DNA of 64,000 nt from JANRIC01 sp033765345 (GTDB lineage: Bacteria > Bacteroidota > Bacteroidia > Cytophagales > Microscillaceae): positions 17,430 through 81,429 of the forward strand of contig JANRIC010000007.1 of assembly GCA_033765345.1 (NCBI GenBank). Reading direction: 5' to 3'. Shown piece by piece: positions 44,403 through 53,262 of this stretch. A model generated the notes under the pieces. That model saw only the letters and a list, made by a program, of their open reading frames with translations, made no database searches and was not told the origin of the DNA. A program made the position numbers and the translations under genes. Within the stretch, counting starts at the first letter, position 1, and each line of letters opens with the position of its first letter.

Positions 44403-46484
44403 TTATTCCATAGGGTGATAGATTCGGGCAGCAGTTTTTAAAATTTCTTCCTTATTGAATAACATTTTTTTGAGTTTTTTGTCCACATACAAAGGCATTT
44501 GATCCGTATAATGTGGGCTGGTTTTGTGGTTGGAAGTTCCGTAAGCATTTACACTCTCGAGCATAACTCCCTGATTGCTAAAACGCGCCATAAGGATGTA
44601 CGATTCTCCCTGTGAGGTTCTGAAACGCCCTTTGGAAGTAGGTTGGGCAAACATCGCCGCCAGTACATCAAAGGCACCTGCCATACCCAGGTCTGTTTTC
44701 CCACGTTGATGCCTTTGTAATTGAGCTAGAGGTACTTGTATTGTTTTAAAATACTTCAGCAGGTGTGTTTTGGAGGCACGTAAAGCCTCGACCATTTCTT
44801 CTGTGGAAAGTCGGTTACCGGGTTTGACACGGTTTTCAGCCTGAATCTTTGCATACATTTTTTTAAGAAAGATCATAAAAATCGAGGCTGTTTCACTTTC
44901 CAGATTATTTTTACGATCCCAGCTTTGAATCATCCGAATCATTTCGCTGATATCAGGGTATTGCTCAGGTTTAAGCTGAAATACATCTTCAATATTTTCA
45001 GCAAAATAAAAATACATCGGGCTAGGGTAGGTGATGTCATATTTAATTGTTTTGAAATCTTCATAACTTAATTTTCCATATTTGCCGATTAGTTCTTGGA
45101 AGCGAAGACTACGATTATTATCCACGCGCAAATGCCCCATATTGGGGTGATAATTCGCTGGATTGAGATTGTCAGCAGGTGCGGTGGCATTAAAAGGGGT
45201 GTTGTTGGTATTGAATACATAACCCGACTTGGGGTTCAGCACTTGGGGTAATTCTTTGAGGGGATAGTAGGAAGCCGGCCAGAGGGTAGCGGAGGTATCG
45301 CCGGGCAGCACCAATCGCCAATTGTAGCTTTCTGAGCGATAAGGAATTAATCCATTATTCAAATAAAAGATGTTTCCGGTTTTGTCGGCGTATACGATAT
45401 TAAAACTAGGGAGATATTGTTTGTTTAGAGCGGCATAGAATTCTTCAAAGTTGCGGGCTTTATTCATGTGGTATTGTTGTTCGGGGGCTTTGATCTGCAT
45501 ATTTGCCGGAAAGCGAATGGCATAATAGGCGTCATCTTTCTTGAGGGTAGCTCCATAAACACTCCAGTAAAACTCAAATTTTTTGGCAATTTTCAGAGGA
45601 CCTACTTTTACTTTAATCTTCACAGGGCGAACCAACAGTTTTTTCCATTCGCCATCAAATTTATATTCCAGCGGACGCTCAGGGTGCATTTCCAGCTTGT
45701 AAATATCTATAAAATCGGGATAATTGACAGTGTGTGCCCAGCCCAGGTTTTCATTTACACCATGACCAATACTCAGAAAACCAGGTAGCGTGCCTCCTAG
45801 AATATTCCAGCCTTCATCACTACACAAATGAGCTTCATACCACGAAAAAGGACCTTCTAGGGGTTGGTGGGAGTTGATTGCGAGATAAGTCTGCCCATCC
45901 TGCGTGCGAGACGGGGCAATGGCTATGGCATTGGAACCAGAGGCAAGTTGCTCTTCATCAGCTTTGATTTGTCCGTTAAAAACACGGGTGATTTCTCTGT
46001 CAAGACCACAAAATATACTGAATCCCAGCACATAAGCCTTGACTAAATCTTTTTTCTTCAAAGGAAAAATGTCTTTAAGAGGGATTTCTTTGGGGTGTGT
46101 ACGGGCATAATCATTCAGTCCCTGCAGATAACCCTCAAGCACCTGATTGAATTGGGGAGAGTAGGTATCTTCCCGATATGCTGTATCTACCAGTTCCTGC
46201 GCCCCAATCAGATGCATCAGTACATCCATCACGGCTCCGTCTTTGCCTTTTACTTCGGCAAGTCGTCCTTTGGAAGCCAGGACGTGCTCGAGGATAGAGG
46301 CAAAATCATCCTCAGCGTTAGCCCAGGCAAGCCCGTAGGCTACCTCGCCGTCTGTAGGAGCAAAAATATGCGGCACTCCCCACGAGTCACGCGCAATGGT
46401 AATATTTTCGGGTTTGATTTGTGCCGAGGAGTATGAATCATAAAAGACAGACAAAATGCAGAGGATCAAACTTATTTTGTTCAT
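44403..46484 (-). CDS. Penicillin acylase-family amidohydrolase (Ntn hydrolase)
   Basis: 693 residues from ATG 46484, with a signal peptide (NKISLILCILSVFYDSYSSAQ). The penicillin G acylase / acyl-homoserine-lactone acylase family is made as a precursor that cuts itself before a nucleophile Ser. Here the junction ASGSNAIAIAP places the Ser near residue 184, giving an alpha chain of about 160 residues and a beta chain of about 510. The later NENLGWAHTVNYPD and FVFNTNNTPFNATAP segments match the beta chain. Family members hydrolyse amide-linked acyl groups, sometimes quorum-sensing lactones. The substrate cannot be told here. A TTG at 46490 is an alternative start. Confidence 0.9.
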   Translation of the reverse strand: MNKISLILCILSVFYDSYSSAQIKPENITIARDSWGVPHIFAPTDGEVAYGLAWANAEDDFASILEHVLASKGRLAEVKGKDGAVMDVLMHLIGAQELVDTAYREDTYSPQFNQVLEGYLQGLNDYARTHPKEIPLKDIFPLKKKDLVKAYVLGFSIFCGLDREITRVFNGQIKADEEQLASGSNAIAIAPSRTQDGQTYLAINSHQPLEGPFSWYEAHLCSDEGWNILGGTLPGFLSIGHGVNENLGWAHTVNYPDFIDIYKLEMHPERPLEYKFDGEWKKLLVRPVKIKVKVGPLKIAKKFEFYWSVYGATLKKDDAYYAIRFPANMQIKAPEQQYHMNKARNFEEFYAALNKQYLPSFNIVYADKTGNIFYLNNGLIPYRSESYNWRLVLPGDTSATLWPASYYPLKELPQVLNPKSGYVFNTNNTPFNATAPADNLNPANYHPNMGHLRVDNNRSLRFQELIGKYGKLSYEDFKTIKYDITYPSPMYFYFAENIEDVFQLKPEQYPDISEMIRMIQSWDRKNNLESETASIFMIFLKKMYAKIQAENRVKPGNRLSTEEMVEALRASKTHLLKYFKTIQVPLAQLQRHQRGKTDLGMAGAFDVLAAMFAQPTSKGRFRTSQGESYILMARFSNQGVMLESVNAYGTSNHKTSPHYTDQMPLYVDKKLKKMLFNKEEILKTAARIYHPME

Positions 46485-46597
46485 ATTCAAGATAGATTTT
46501 GGTCAAATTTACAAAAAAATAAAGAATAATTTTTCGTTCGGTAGCGTTTGTGGAGTTTTTTCCGTCCCGGCATTAGAATTTAAATCATCTAAAAAAC

Positions 46598-47542
46598 ATG
46601 AAAAACTTAGTTGTATTATTGAGTATTTTTTTATTGAGTCTGATGGGTTGTAATGAAGACAACTCTGCTGTTACTCCAGGAGATGATGCTGCTGAATTGA
46701 TTGAAGCGCTCAAAAGTCAGACTGGATTTGAAAAAATAATGCAAACCCGAGGTAAAAATTCGGGTAGTGATCCTTTTGAAATTGTAGATGCCACCGTGAA
46801 AAACTTCTTCCTTGAAATCACAGTGCGTTATAGTGGAGGTTGCAAAGAACACAACTTTGAAGCCTTTTGGAGTGGGGAATATTACCCTACTTTTGCTGCT
46901 CCAACGCTGGCTCCGGTTATTTTGAATCATCAGGCAAACGGTGAAGGTTGCGAGGCTTTAATCACCCAAAAGCTAAAAATTGACCTAAAAAAACTATTTG
47001 GGGAGGATTATTCAAGCGATGTTTTGATGCCTATTGTGCTAAATGGTTCTTCCGATCAAAGTATGGTCGCCGAAATAGCCGGAAAGTGTGAGCTCAAGGG
47101 GACTGTCATCCTGGAAAATGACCTGGACGCATGCACTGTTTATATCAACCTGGATAACGGCATCACCATCGAGCCAGTAGATATGTCAGGAATTAATTTT
47201 GATTTTAAACACCTGCAAAGGGTAAGCCTTTCTTATACGGCTTCCAGTCTGGCAAGTGCCTGTATGGTAGGACAAACGGCCAAAATCAATTGCATTGAGG
47301 AAATCGGCCAAGGCGGCAGTATCAAGGGAATAGTCAAAGATTATTCAAATCTGGACGGCTGCGGATTTGTCATCGAGCTGGAAGATGGCACCAAACTGGA
47401 ACCCGCCGAAATTATGGTCAAAGATTTTGAACTTCGCGACAACCAACAAGTATGGCTTTCTTATGTGGAGTTAAAAGATCGGGTGGGCATTTGTATGGTA
47501 GGAAAAATCGTTAGGATTACGGGTATCGAGGAAATTGATTAA
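46598..47542 (+). CDS. Lipoprotein with a duplicated 70-residue domain, unknown function
   Basis: 314 residues. The lipoprotein signal ends at Cys-18 (LLSLMGCNEDNS), and the acidic residues after Cys fit a surface export signal. Two repeats are visible, at about 163-236 and 240-313. Each has the pattern DxC...I.L..G..(I/L)EP, then a QxVxLSY strand, then CMVG and IEEI at the end. The first half (EIVDATVKNFFLEITVRYSGGCKEHNF) has paired cysteines. I recognise no named family. It is followed after 77 bases by the ECF sigma gene in the same direction. Whether it belongs to that unit is not certain. Confidence 0.75.
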   Translation: MKNLVVLLSIFLLSLMGCNEDNSAVTPGDDAAELIEALKSQTGFEKIMQTRGKNSGSDPFEIVDATVKNFFLEITVRYSGGCKEHNFEAFWSGEYYPTFAAPTLAPVILNHQANGEGCEALITQKLKIDLKKLFGEDYSSDVLMPIVLNGSSDQSMVAEIAGKCELKGTVILENDLDACTVYINLDNGITIEPVDMSGINFDFKHLQRVSLSYTASSLASACMVGQTAKINCIEEIGQGGSIKGIVKDYSNLDGCGFVIELEDGTKLEPAEIMVKDFELRDNQQVWLSYVELKDRVGICMVGKIVRITGIEEID

Positions 47543-47619
47543 TTTTAGGCGAAATTTAAGATGAAGACAGCCTTAGATTTTGAGTGAATTGTTAAAAGTT
47601 GATCCAATAATAACTGAAT

Positions 47620-48183
47620 GTGAGTAGCCTTAGCGATATCGAGAGAGACATTATCATCCAATGCAAAAAAAATGATTTGCGACATCAGGAAATGCTTTAC
47701 AAGCACTTTTATAGCTATGCTATGGGGATAAGTTTGCGCTACTCCTATTCAAGAGAGGAAGCCCTGGAGATTGTAAATGATAGTTTTATGAAGGTTTTTG
47801 ATAAAATTCATACCTACAATCTCCAGCTCTCATTCAAAGCCTGGCTACGAAAAATTGTGATTCATACCGCCATAGACTATTATCGTAAATATGCCAAGTA
47901 CAAATATCATCTCGATATTGAAAAAGCCGCCTCAGAAAGTAGTGATCTGGATGCCATAGATAAGCTCGAGGTAGATGACATCCTCAAATTACTCCATGAA
48001 CTGCCGCAGCAATATCGCCTGATCTTTAACCTGTATGAGATTGAAGGGTATTCACACAAGGAAATTGGAGAGATGTTGAATATTTCGGAGAGTACTTCCC
48101 GAACACAACTCACCCGGGCAAAAAAAAAATTAAGACACTTATTTCAAGATTTTTTTGATAAAAGTTATGAAAAAAAACTTTGA
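47620..48183 (+). CDS. ECF-family RNA polymerase sigma factor
   Basis: 187 residues. Sigma-70 region 2 is seen as ALEIVNDSFMKVFDKIHTY and LSFKAWLRKIVIHTAIDYYRK. Region 4 is seen as LPQQYRLIFNLYEIEGYSHKEIGEMLNISESTSRTQLTRAKKKL with its helix-turn-helix. It would direct RNA polymerase to an envelope-type stress regulon. The in-frame start is GTG at 47620. It shares bases with an out-of-frame ATG immediately followed by TGA (ATGTGA at 47618). The stop overlaps the next gene, the putative anti-sigma, by about 17 bases. Confidence 0.93.
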   Translation: MSSLSDIERDIIIQCKKNDLRHQEMLYKHFYSYAMGISLRYSYSREEALEIVNDSFMKVFDKIHTYNLQLSFKAWLRKIVIHTAIDYYRKYAKYKYHLDIEKAASESSDLDAIDKLEVDDILKLLHELPQQYRLIFNLYEIEGYSHKEIGEMLNISESTSRTQLTRAKKKLRHLFQDFFDKSYEKKL

Positions 48184-49474
48184 CGATAGGCTGAAAAATA
48201 AAATAAAATCGCTGTTCGATGAGCATCAAGAGGCGTATCAGCCTGCTCATTGGGAGCTTCTCAAAACCCGTATAGAAGAAAAAAAAAGAAAGCGAATCCT
48301 GCTATGGTGGCAAAACGCTAAAATTGCTGCCATTCTGATACCTGCCTGTCTCTTAGCAGGATGGTATTTCATAAGTCTTCGTCATACGCCTTCCCCAAAA
48401 ATCTTATCCCAACAGAAGCCACTTGTAGAAGATATACAACAGGATTCATTTGCTCAAAATCAAGGGGCTTCTCCCAAAATCCAAGACCAAAAGTCATCAT
48501 CGAGTACCCAGACTTTGAGCCCTCAAAAGCCTGCGCTTATTCCACCTGTTATTGCCAATAAACAAACTAATCAATTAGGGCAAAACCCTGACAATCTGAT
48601 GCACACTCAGACCCGTGAAGGCGAACTTTACACCCAAAGCGCAAGGAATGTTCAAGCCATAGAACCACTCAAAACGAATTTGAATCTTCTTTTTTCCTTG
48701 GATCAGGATGCGTTTTTGAATAAGGCCTTGGCTAAAATGGAAAATGATTTGGCAGATTTTTATAGCCTGAATAACCCTTGGATGAGTCATCATTTAAAAG
48801 ACACCCAAACGCCTGAATTTTCGGATAAAAATAACATTCAATACGGATTGGGTTTGACTTCTATGTACAACTACACGCAAAACGGTGGCAAATCTTCGCT
48901 AAACTATGGTGGAAGTGTAGGAGCGGATTTTCCTGTCAGTAAGCGACTCAGTGTTTCATCTGGAATCATGTTGAGCAAACAATCTTTTACGTTGGATGAG
49001 CCAAGCGATGTTTTTACGCGTACAGTCGGTCAATCAAATATTGAAGATTTTAAAGCCACAGATGTAGATTTATTGGCTTTGGATATTCCGGTCAATGTAT
49101 CGTATCGCTTTGAGCTTCCTGAGGATAAGTCTATAAGCTTGAGTGCGGGGTTTTCTTCTTTGGTATATATAAAAGAAGATTTTACTTCCAGTTTTACGGC
49201 CTCCAGTGTAGAAAGTGTATTTGATGCCAGCACCGGAAGCTTCAACAATGTCACCAAAGTTGTTGAATTTCAACAAGTTGATTCACCGCAGTCTTTCAGC
49301 CGTTTTGATTTTGCACGTTTGCTGAATATTTCGGTTGGGCTGACTTATCCGCTTTCTCCGCATATTCGCCTCCAAGTAGAGCCTTATCTCAAATATCCAC
49401 TTGGACAGCTTACGCAGCAAAATCTAAAATTCGGTATGGGAGGTATTCAACTCAGATTAAATTTTGGGAAATAA
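48167..49474 (+). CDS. Dma-like dual-membrane-spanning anti-sigma factor (inner-membrane helix plus beta-barrel)
   Basis: 435 residues from ATG 48167, which lies inside the end of the sigma gene. Residues 1-48 are a charged helical head (FDDRLKNKIKSLFDEH, AHWELLKTRIEEKKRKR), the size expected for a sigma-binding domain. Residues 50-70 (AKIAAILIPACLLAGWYFIS) are a single inner-membrane helix. Residues 72-220 are a Ser/Gln/Pro/Lys-rich disordered-looking linker. Residues 224-435 are an amphipathic beta-barrel-like domain (QYGLGLTSMYNYTQ, SSLNYGGSVGADFPVSKRLS, HIRLQVEPYLKYPLGQL, GGIQLRLNFGK). The order head-helix-linker-barrel and the position after an ECF sigma match the Dma proteins described in Bacteroides. 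I infer anti-sigma function; no catalytic motif is visible. Confidence 0.75.
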   Translation: MKKNFDDRLKNKIKSLFDEHQEAYQPAHWELLKTRIEEKKRKRILLWWQNAKIAAILIPACLLAGWYFISLRHTPSPKILSQQKPLVEDIQQDSFAQNQGASPKIQDQKSSSSTQTLSPQKPALIPPVIANKQTNQLGQNPDNLMHTQTREGELYTQSARNVQAIEPLKTNLNLLFSLDQDAFLNKALAKMENDLADFYSLNNPWMSHHLKDTQTPEFSDKNNIQYGLGLTSMYNYTQNGGKSSLNYGGSVGADFPVSKRLSVSSGIMLSKQSFTLDEPSDVFTRTVGQSNIEDFKATDVDLLALDIPVNVSYRFELPEDKSISLSAGFSSLVYIKEDFTSSFTASSVESVFDASTGSFNNVTKVVEFQQVDSPQSFSRFDFARLLNISVGLTYPLSPHIRLQVEPYLKYPLGQLTQQNLKFGMGGIQLRLNFGK

Positions 49475-49479
49475 GTATC

Positions 49480-49555
49480 AAAGACCTAAAAACTACCAAA
49501 AACCTGGTTATTTACCCTCTGGTATGCAAAAAGGGTATGTTTTTAAGGTCTTTTT
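49480..49555 (+). terminator. Possible bidirectional terminator between convergent genes
   Basis: AAAGACCTAAAAAC (49480-49493) and GTTTTTAAGGTCTTT (49539-49553) form arms with one bulge, enclosing a smaller TACCCT/AGGGTA stem. A TTTTT tail follows at 49551-49555. It lies six bases after the Dma-like stop and covers the end of the convergent phosphatase gene. Confidence 0.5.
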
Positions 49556-52500
49556 AGCCCTTCCATTCTAAAGCCCAGCACCAGAATATCATCTACCTGT
49601 CTTTGTTTCCCTTTCCAATCTTCTAGGGTCTGCTGGAAGATGGTTTTTTGTTCTACTCCAGATTTATAATAAACCTTCTCCAAGAGCTTTCGGAAGCGAT
49701 TTTTCATGAATTTTTTCTGTTCGGGGCCTCCGAATTGATCACAAAATCCATCTGAGGTCATATAAAAATAAGTATTTTCCTGAATATTCAGATAATGATT
49801 CGTAAAGCGTTTTTCGCCTTTTCGGAAGCCTCCAATGCCTTTTCGGTCTGCTTTGAGTACTTGTGTCTGTCCTTTTTGTACATAAAATAAAGAGTTATTG
49901 GCACCTGCAAAAGCGATCTGTTGGGTGCTTGTATCCAATACACAAATAGAAATATCCATTCCATCAGATTGTTTGCTTTTGGGGTCATTTTGTTTGAGGG
50001 CTTTGACAACACCCATATCGAGATCGTGTAGGATTTGAGCCGGCTCGATGATGTGTCGCTCCAGCACAATTTGATTGAGCAAGGAATTACCGATCATCGA
50101 CATAAAAGCACCCGGTACACCGTGTCCGGTACAGTCGGCTGCTACGATAATTTTGATATAACCTTTTTCGGCAAACCAATAAAAATCACCGCTGACGACA
50201 TCCTTGGGTTTATAAAAAATAAATGAATCGTCTAGGGCTTTGTAAATACTTTCGGAATAAGGCAAAATAGCTTCCTGGATGCGTTTGGCATAACGAATAC
50301 TCCCGGTGATGTCTTTGTTTTTTTTATCAATTTCATTAAATGCCACTTCAAGCTGGCTCTTTTGCAGCTCAATTTCGGCGGTTTTTTCATTGACTTTTTG
50401 CTCCAGTTTTTTATTAGCGGCTTCTAGTGTGCGGGTACGAATCCTCAAAAAAGCAATAATAAGCAATAAAACCAGCAAAATTGCTCCCAGATAAAACCAC
50501 CAGGTTTCCCAATAAGGTGGTTTGATGGTAAAAGTGTAGGTGATTTCTTGACTCAATTGCCCGAAGATGTTTTTGGCTCTAAAATGAATGGTATATCTTC
50601 CGCTAGGCAAATAAGGGAATGAGACCGAAGGCTGATTGCTCCAAGCCGACCATTTTCCGGTAAGTTGATCAATTTTGTATTGATATTCGGTAGCTGATTC
50701 ACTGAGGTAAAAAGGACTCCCCAACTCGATGCGAAAGGCACTGTTTTTATAATCCAGTTTGAGATGATGGAGCGGAAGCAAATTACCCTGTAAATCTCTG
50801 ACTTCTTTCACAAAAATATTAAATGTCTGCCCCTGATAAGCACTTGCACGGGCATTGACTCTATAGAGTGCATTGTTGTCAATGATCCAGATATTTTGCT
50901 GATCATCCACATAAATATCTTCAATATCCTGGAAAAGACTCAAAAAAGTACTTTTGAATCGATCGGATTTTTGTAGCTCGTGGATATTTTCCCATCGAGA
51001 TTGGGGGCGAGTCCAGGTATAGCCAGTTTGTCGGAAAAGCACCTTTGCCCTGGGGTTGAAGTACCGATTCAGGGATTTATCTTGATAAAGTCGGTCTTTT
51101 TGCGTGTGATAGCTGTAGATTCCATCCGAAAGAAAAAAGGTTGGTCGCCCTGCGATCATTCTGACAGTGATGTTTTCGGAATAATTATGCTCCATTTTAT
51201 AGTTTTTAGATCGGATAGGTTTGCCTTCTGCGTTCAGCTCGATTTTAAAAATCTGGTTGATGCTACCCAGCCAAAGCACCTGGTCATTTCCAGCAATGGA
51301 ATAAATGCTATAATTAACCAATTCGTGTAATTTTTCAGAAACTACCCACTGCCCTTCTTCATAATACAAAAAAATAAGCCCCTGCGCTGTGCCGATATAG
51401 AATCGGTTTGGTGTAGAATGGGATTGAAAGATATAATGAATGTCATTATCAGAGATAATAGCCCGAGCTTGATTATTGACAATCTCGTAGAGTCCTATAT
51501 TGCTGGCTACCAGTATTTTATCCTGGAAGTTTAGCAATTGAACGCACTTCGCCTTTAAGCCTGGGATTTTTTTATAGACAAAGGGAATAGATTGTAAGGC
51601 ATAACTACGTTCGTTTTTTTTACCAACATATTGATAGGTGGTGTTCGATTTGTATTGAGGGTCTAGGCGACGCTTATTGATACTGGAAGACATATTAATT
51701 TCTTCGGGTAGCGGAATATTTTCTTCTTCTTCGCTTAGGCTTGGATTTTCGATGGGTTGCGCCGGAATTTGTTCTTTTTTATTCTTTTTCTTATCGCGTT
51801 TTTCTTCCTTTTTTTTGGCTTTATCAAGTTTTTTTCGGAGTTTCTCAGGTATTTCTAGGGTAGGAGGGGCTTCCACGTATTTAGTCACCTCTATTTTTTT
51901 CTCAATGGTAGTTTGTACTTCGCTGATTTTTTCTTTTTCCTGGTTGACCACCGTGACGAGTTCCTCGAAGTTTTTGACCTTTTCCAGAAAAAAAACTCCT
52001 TCGCTGGTAGCTGTATACAGCGTATGGTGTAAGCGGGTAATGGTAGTGATTTTGCCTTCCAAACCCGGATATTCTGCAAAATTTTGGATCGGTAAGTGAA
52101 TGTCAGCCCTCGAGATGCTGTATTCGGTACAAAGCCAAAGCCCTCCAAAGTGATCCAGGCTCATGGCCATCACTTCATCATCTGGAAGCCCTGTTTGATA
52201 ATTGACTGTTCGGACGGTTTTGCGGGTTTTTTTATCAATCAGCATGCAACCTCCCGAAACAGTGCCCAGGGCAAAAAGTTTATCTGATACATTCAGTGTA
52301 GTACTGAGTAGGTTTTCTTCCAGATATTTTTGGGACTCGATGGTATAGTTTTGATATTCAAAACCATCAAAAAGATACATTTGATTATTATAGGTACTGA
52401 CCAGAATGTATTTATAATTGAATTTAAAATAGCTATGGATATAAGCATCTCCTGGTAAAAGTGTGTTTCTCAGCGGAACTAACTCATTCTCTACCACTCG

Positions 52501-53064
52501 ATGAAGCCCTTTGCCTTTGATATTGATATAAATGTCTTCTTGGTGTGTAAATATGCCTGCATAACTTTGTTCGGGGCGTGCAAACCAGACTTTTTCAACT
52601 TTTTGGGTTTCGAGGGAGACTCTATAAAGAACCTGATCCGAATAAAAAAAGGCGTGTTTATAATTTAAAACAATTTGGCTGATTCTTCCAAAACGTTGAT
52701 TGGCTTCAGAGATAGCCACATACTTTTTTCTGCCTCTTGCATCTTCTTGCAAATAGCCAAAACTACCCCCACAGCCAACATATACTTTATTACTGATCAG
52801 TGTGTCTAAGGCAAGCGAATAGGGCGTGGTCAGGGTATTGTTGATTTGCCAGTCTATGCCGTTATATGTGATAATCCCTTTGGTGTTGGCAAAATACATC
52901 ACTCCTTTTTGATCTTGCAAACTTGCATAATTGCGTTGATCTGCATTGGAGACAGTATGGTAATAATTATATAGATATAAATCACCGTTTTGAGCAAATG
53001 AGCTGGATATACTTATGTAAAAACAAAACAAGATACAAAAATAAATAGAGAGCCGGTGTCGCAT
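49543..53064 (-). CDS. Two-component-propeller membrane protein with SpoIIE phosphatase output
   Basis: 1173 residues. A signal peptide ends at about 25 (SISSSFAQ). A periplasmic beta-propeller of two-component-regulator type (about 40-735) follows, then a Y_Y_Y domain (about 780-848; YQYKIDQLTGKWSAWS, IHFRAKN). One membrane helix lies at 855-873, a coiled coil at 875-925 and a PP2C-type SpoIIE serine phosphatase at 935-1165. Metal-site motifs are VSGDFYWF, AADCTGHGVPGAFMS, SDGMDISI and VDDILVLG. Instead of a histidine kinase, its output is dephosphorylation of a Ser/Thr target. A Lys/Glu-rich insertion (about 361-495) interrupts the propeller. It may control an anti-anti-sigma (STAS) protein, but no kinase or STAS partner lies beside it. 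Confidence 0.9.
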   Translation of the reverse strand: MRHRLSIYFCILFCFYISISSSFAQNGDLYLYNYYHTVSNADQRNYASLQDQKGVMYFANTKGIITYNGIDWQINNTLTTPYSLALDTLISNKVYVGCGGSFGYLQEDARGRKKYVAISEANQRFGRISQIVLNYKHAFFYSDQVLYRVSLETQKVEKVWFARPEQSYAGIFTHQEDIYINIKGKGLHRVVENELVPLRNTLLPGDAYIHSYFKFNYKYILVSTYNNQMYLFDGFEYQNYTIESQKYLEENLLSTTLNVSDKLFALGTVSGGCMLIDKKTRKTVRTVNYQTGLPDDEVMAMSLDHFGGLWLCTEYSISRADIHLPIQNFAEYPGLEGKITTITRLHHTLYTATSEGVFFLEKVKNFEELVTVVNQEKEKISEVQTTIEKKIEVTKYVEAPPTLEIPEKLRKKLDKAKKKEEKRDKKKNKKEQIPAQPIENPSLSEEEENIPLPEEINMSSSINKRRLDPQYKSNTTYQYVGKKNERSYALQSIPFVYKKIPGLKAKCVQLLNFQDKILVASNIGLYEIVNNQARAIISDNDIHYIFQSHSTPNRFYIGTAQGLIFLYYEEGQWVVSEKLHELVNYSIYSIAGNDQVLWLGSINQIFKIELNAEGKPIRSKNYKMEHNYSENITVRMIAGRPTFFLSDGIYSYHTQKDRLYQDKSLNRYFNPRAKVLFRQTGYTWTRPQSRWENIHELQKSDRFKSTFLSLFQDIEDIYVDDQQNIWIIDNNALYRVNARASAYQGQTFNIFVKEVRDLQGNLLPLHHLKLDYKNSAFRIELGSPFYLSESATEYQYKIDQLTGKWSAWSNQPSVSFPYLPSGRYTIHFRAKNIFGQLSQEITYTFTIKPPYWETWWFYLGAILLVLLLIIAFLRIRTRTLEAANKKLEQKVNEKTAEIELQKSQLEVAFNEIDKKNKDITGSIRYAKRIQEAILPYSESIYKALDDSFIFYKPKDVVSGDFYWFAEKGYIKIIVAADCTGHGVPGAFMSMIGNSLLNQIVLERHIIEPAQILHDLDMGVVKALKQNDPKSKQSDGMDISICVLDTSTQQIAFAGANNSLFYVQKGQTQVLKADRKGIGGFRKGEKRFTNHYLNIQENTYFYMTSDGFCDQFGGPEQKKFMKNRFRKLLEKVYYKSGVEQKTIFQQTLEDWKGKQRQVDDILVLGFRMEGLKRP

Positions 53065-53262
53065 AATTTTACAAATTTGGTTTAAAAGTTCAAATTCAAT
53101 GCCCTAGCCCTGGATGATCAATGTAGATTAGAATCATTTTGCACGCTTGTAATATTCAAGCCACATAGATAAGCCATTGAAAATCTCGATAGGCAGGATC
53201 AATAGCTCAGAAAGCTTGAATGAGAAGCGTGATTAAAATAGGAGTTAAAGACGATCCGTGAA
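53065..53262. other. Gap between the rhomboid and propeller-phosphatase genes
   Basis: About 200 bases containing the upstream region of the propeller gene and the 3' end of the rhomboid gene. No repeat, hairpin with T-run or coding frame is evident. Confidence 0.5.
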
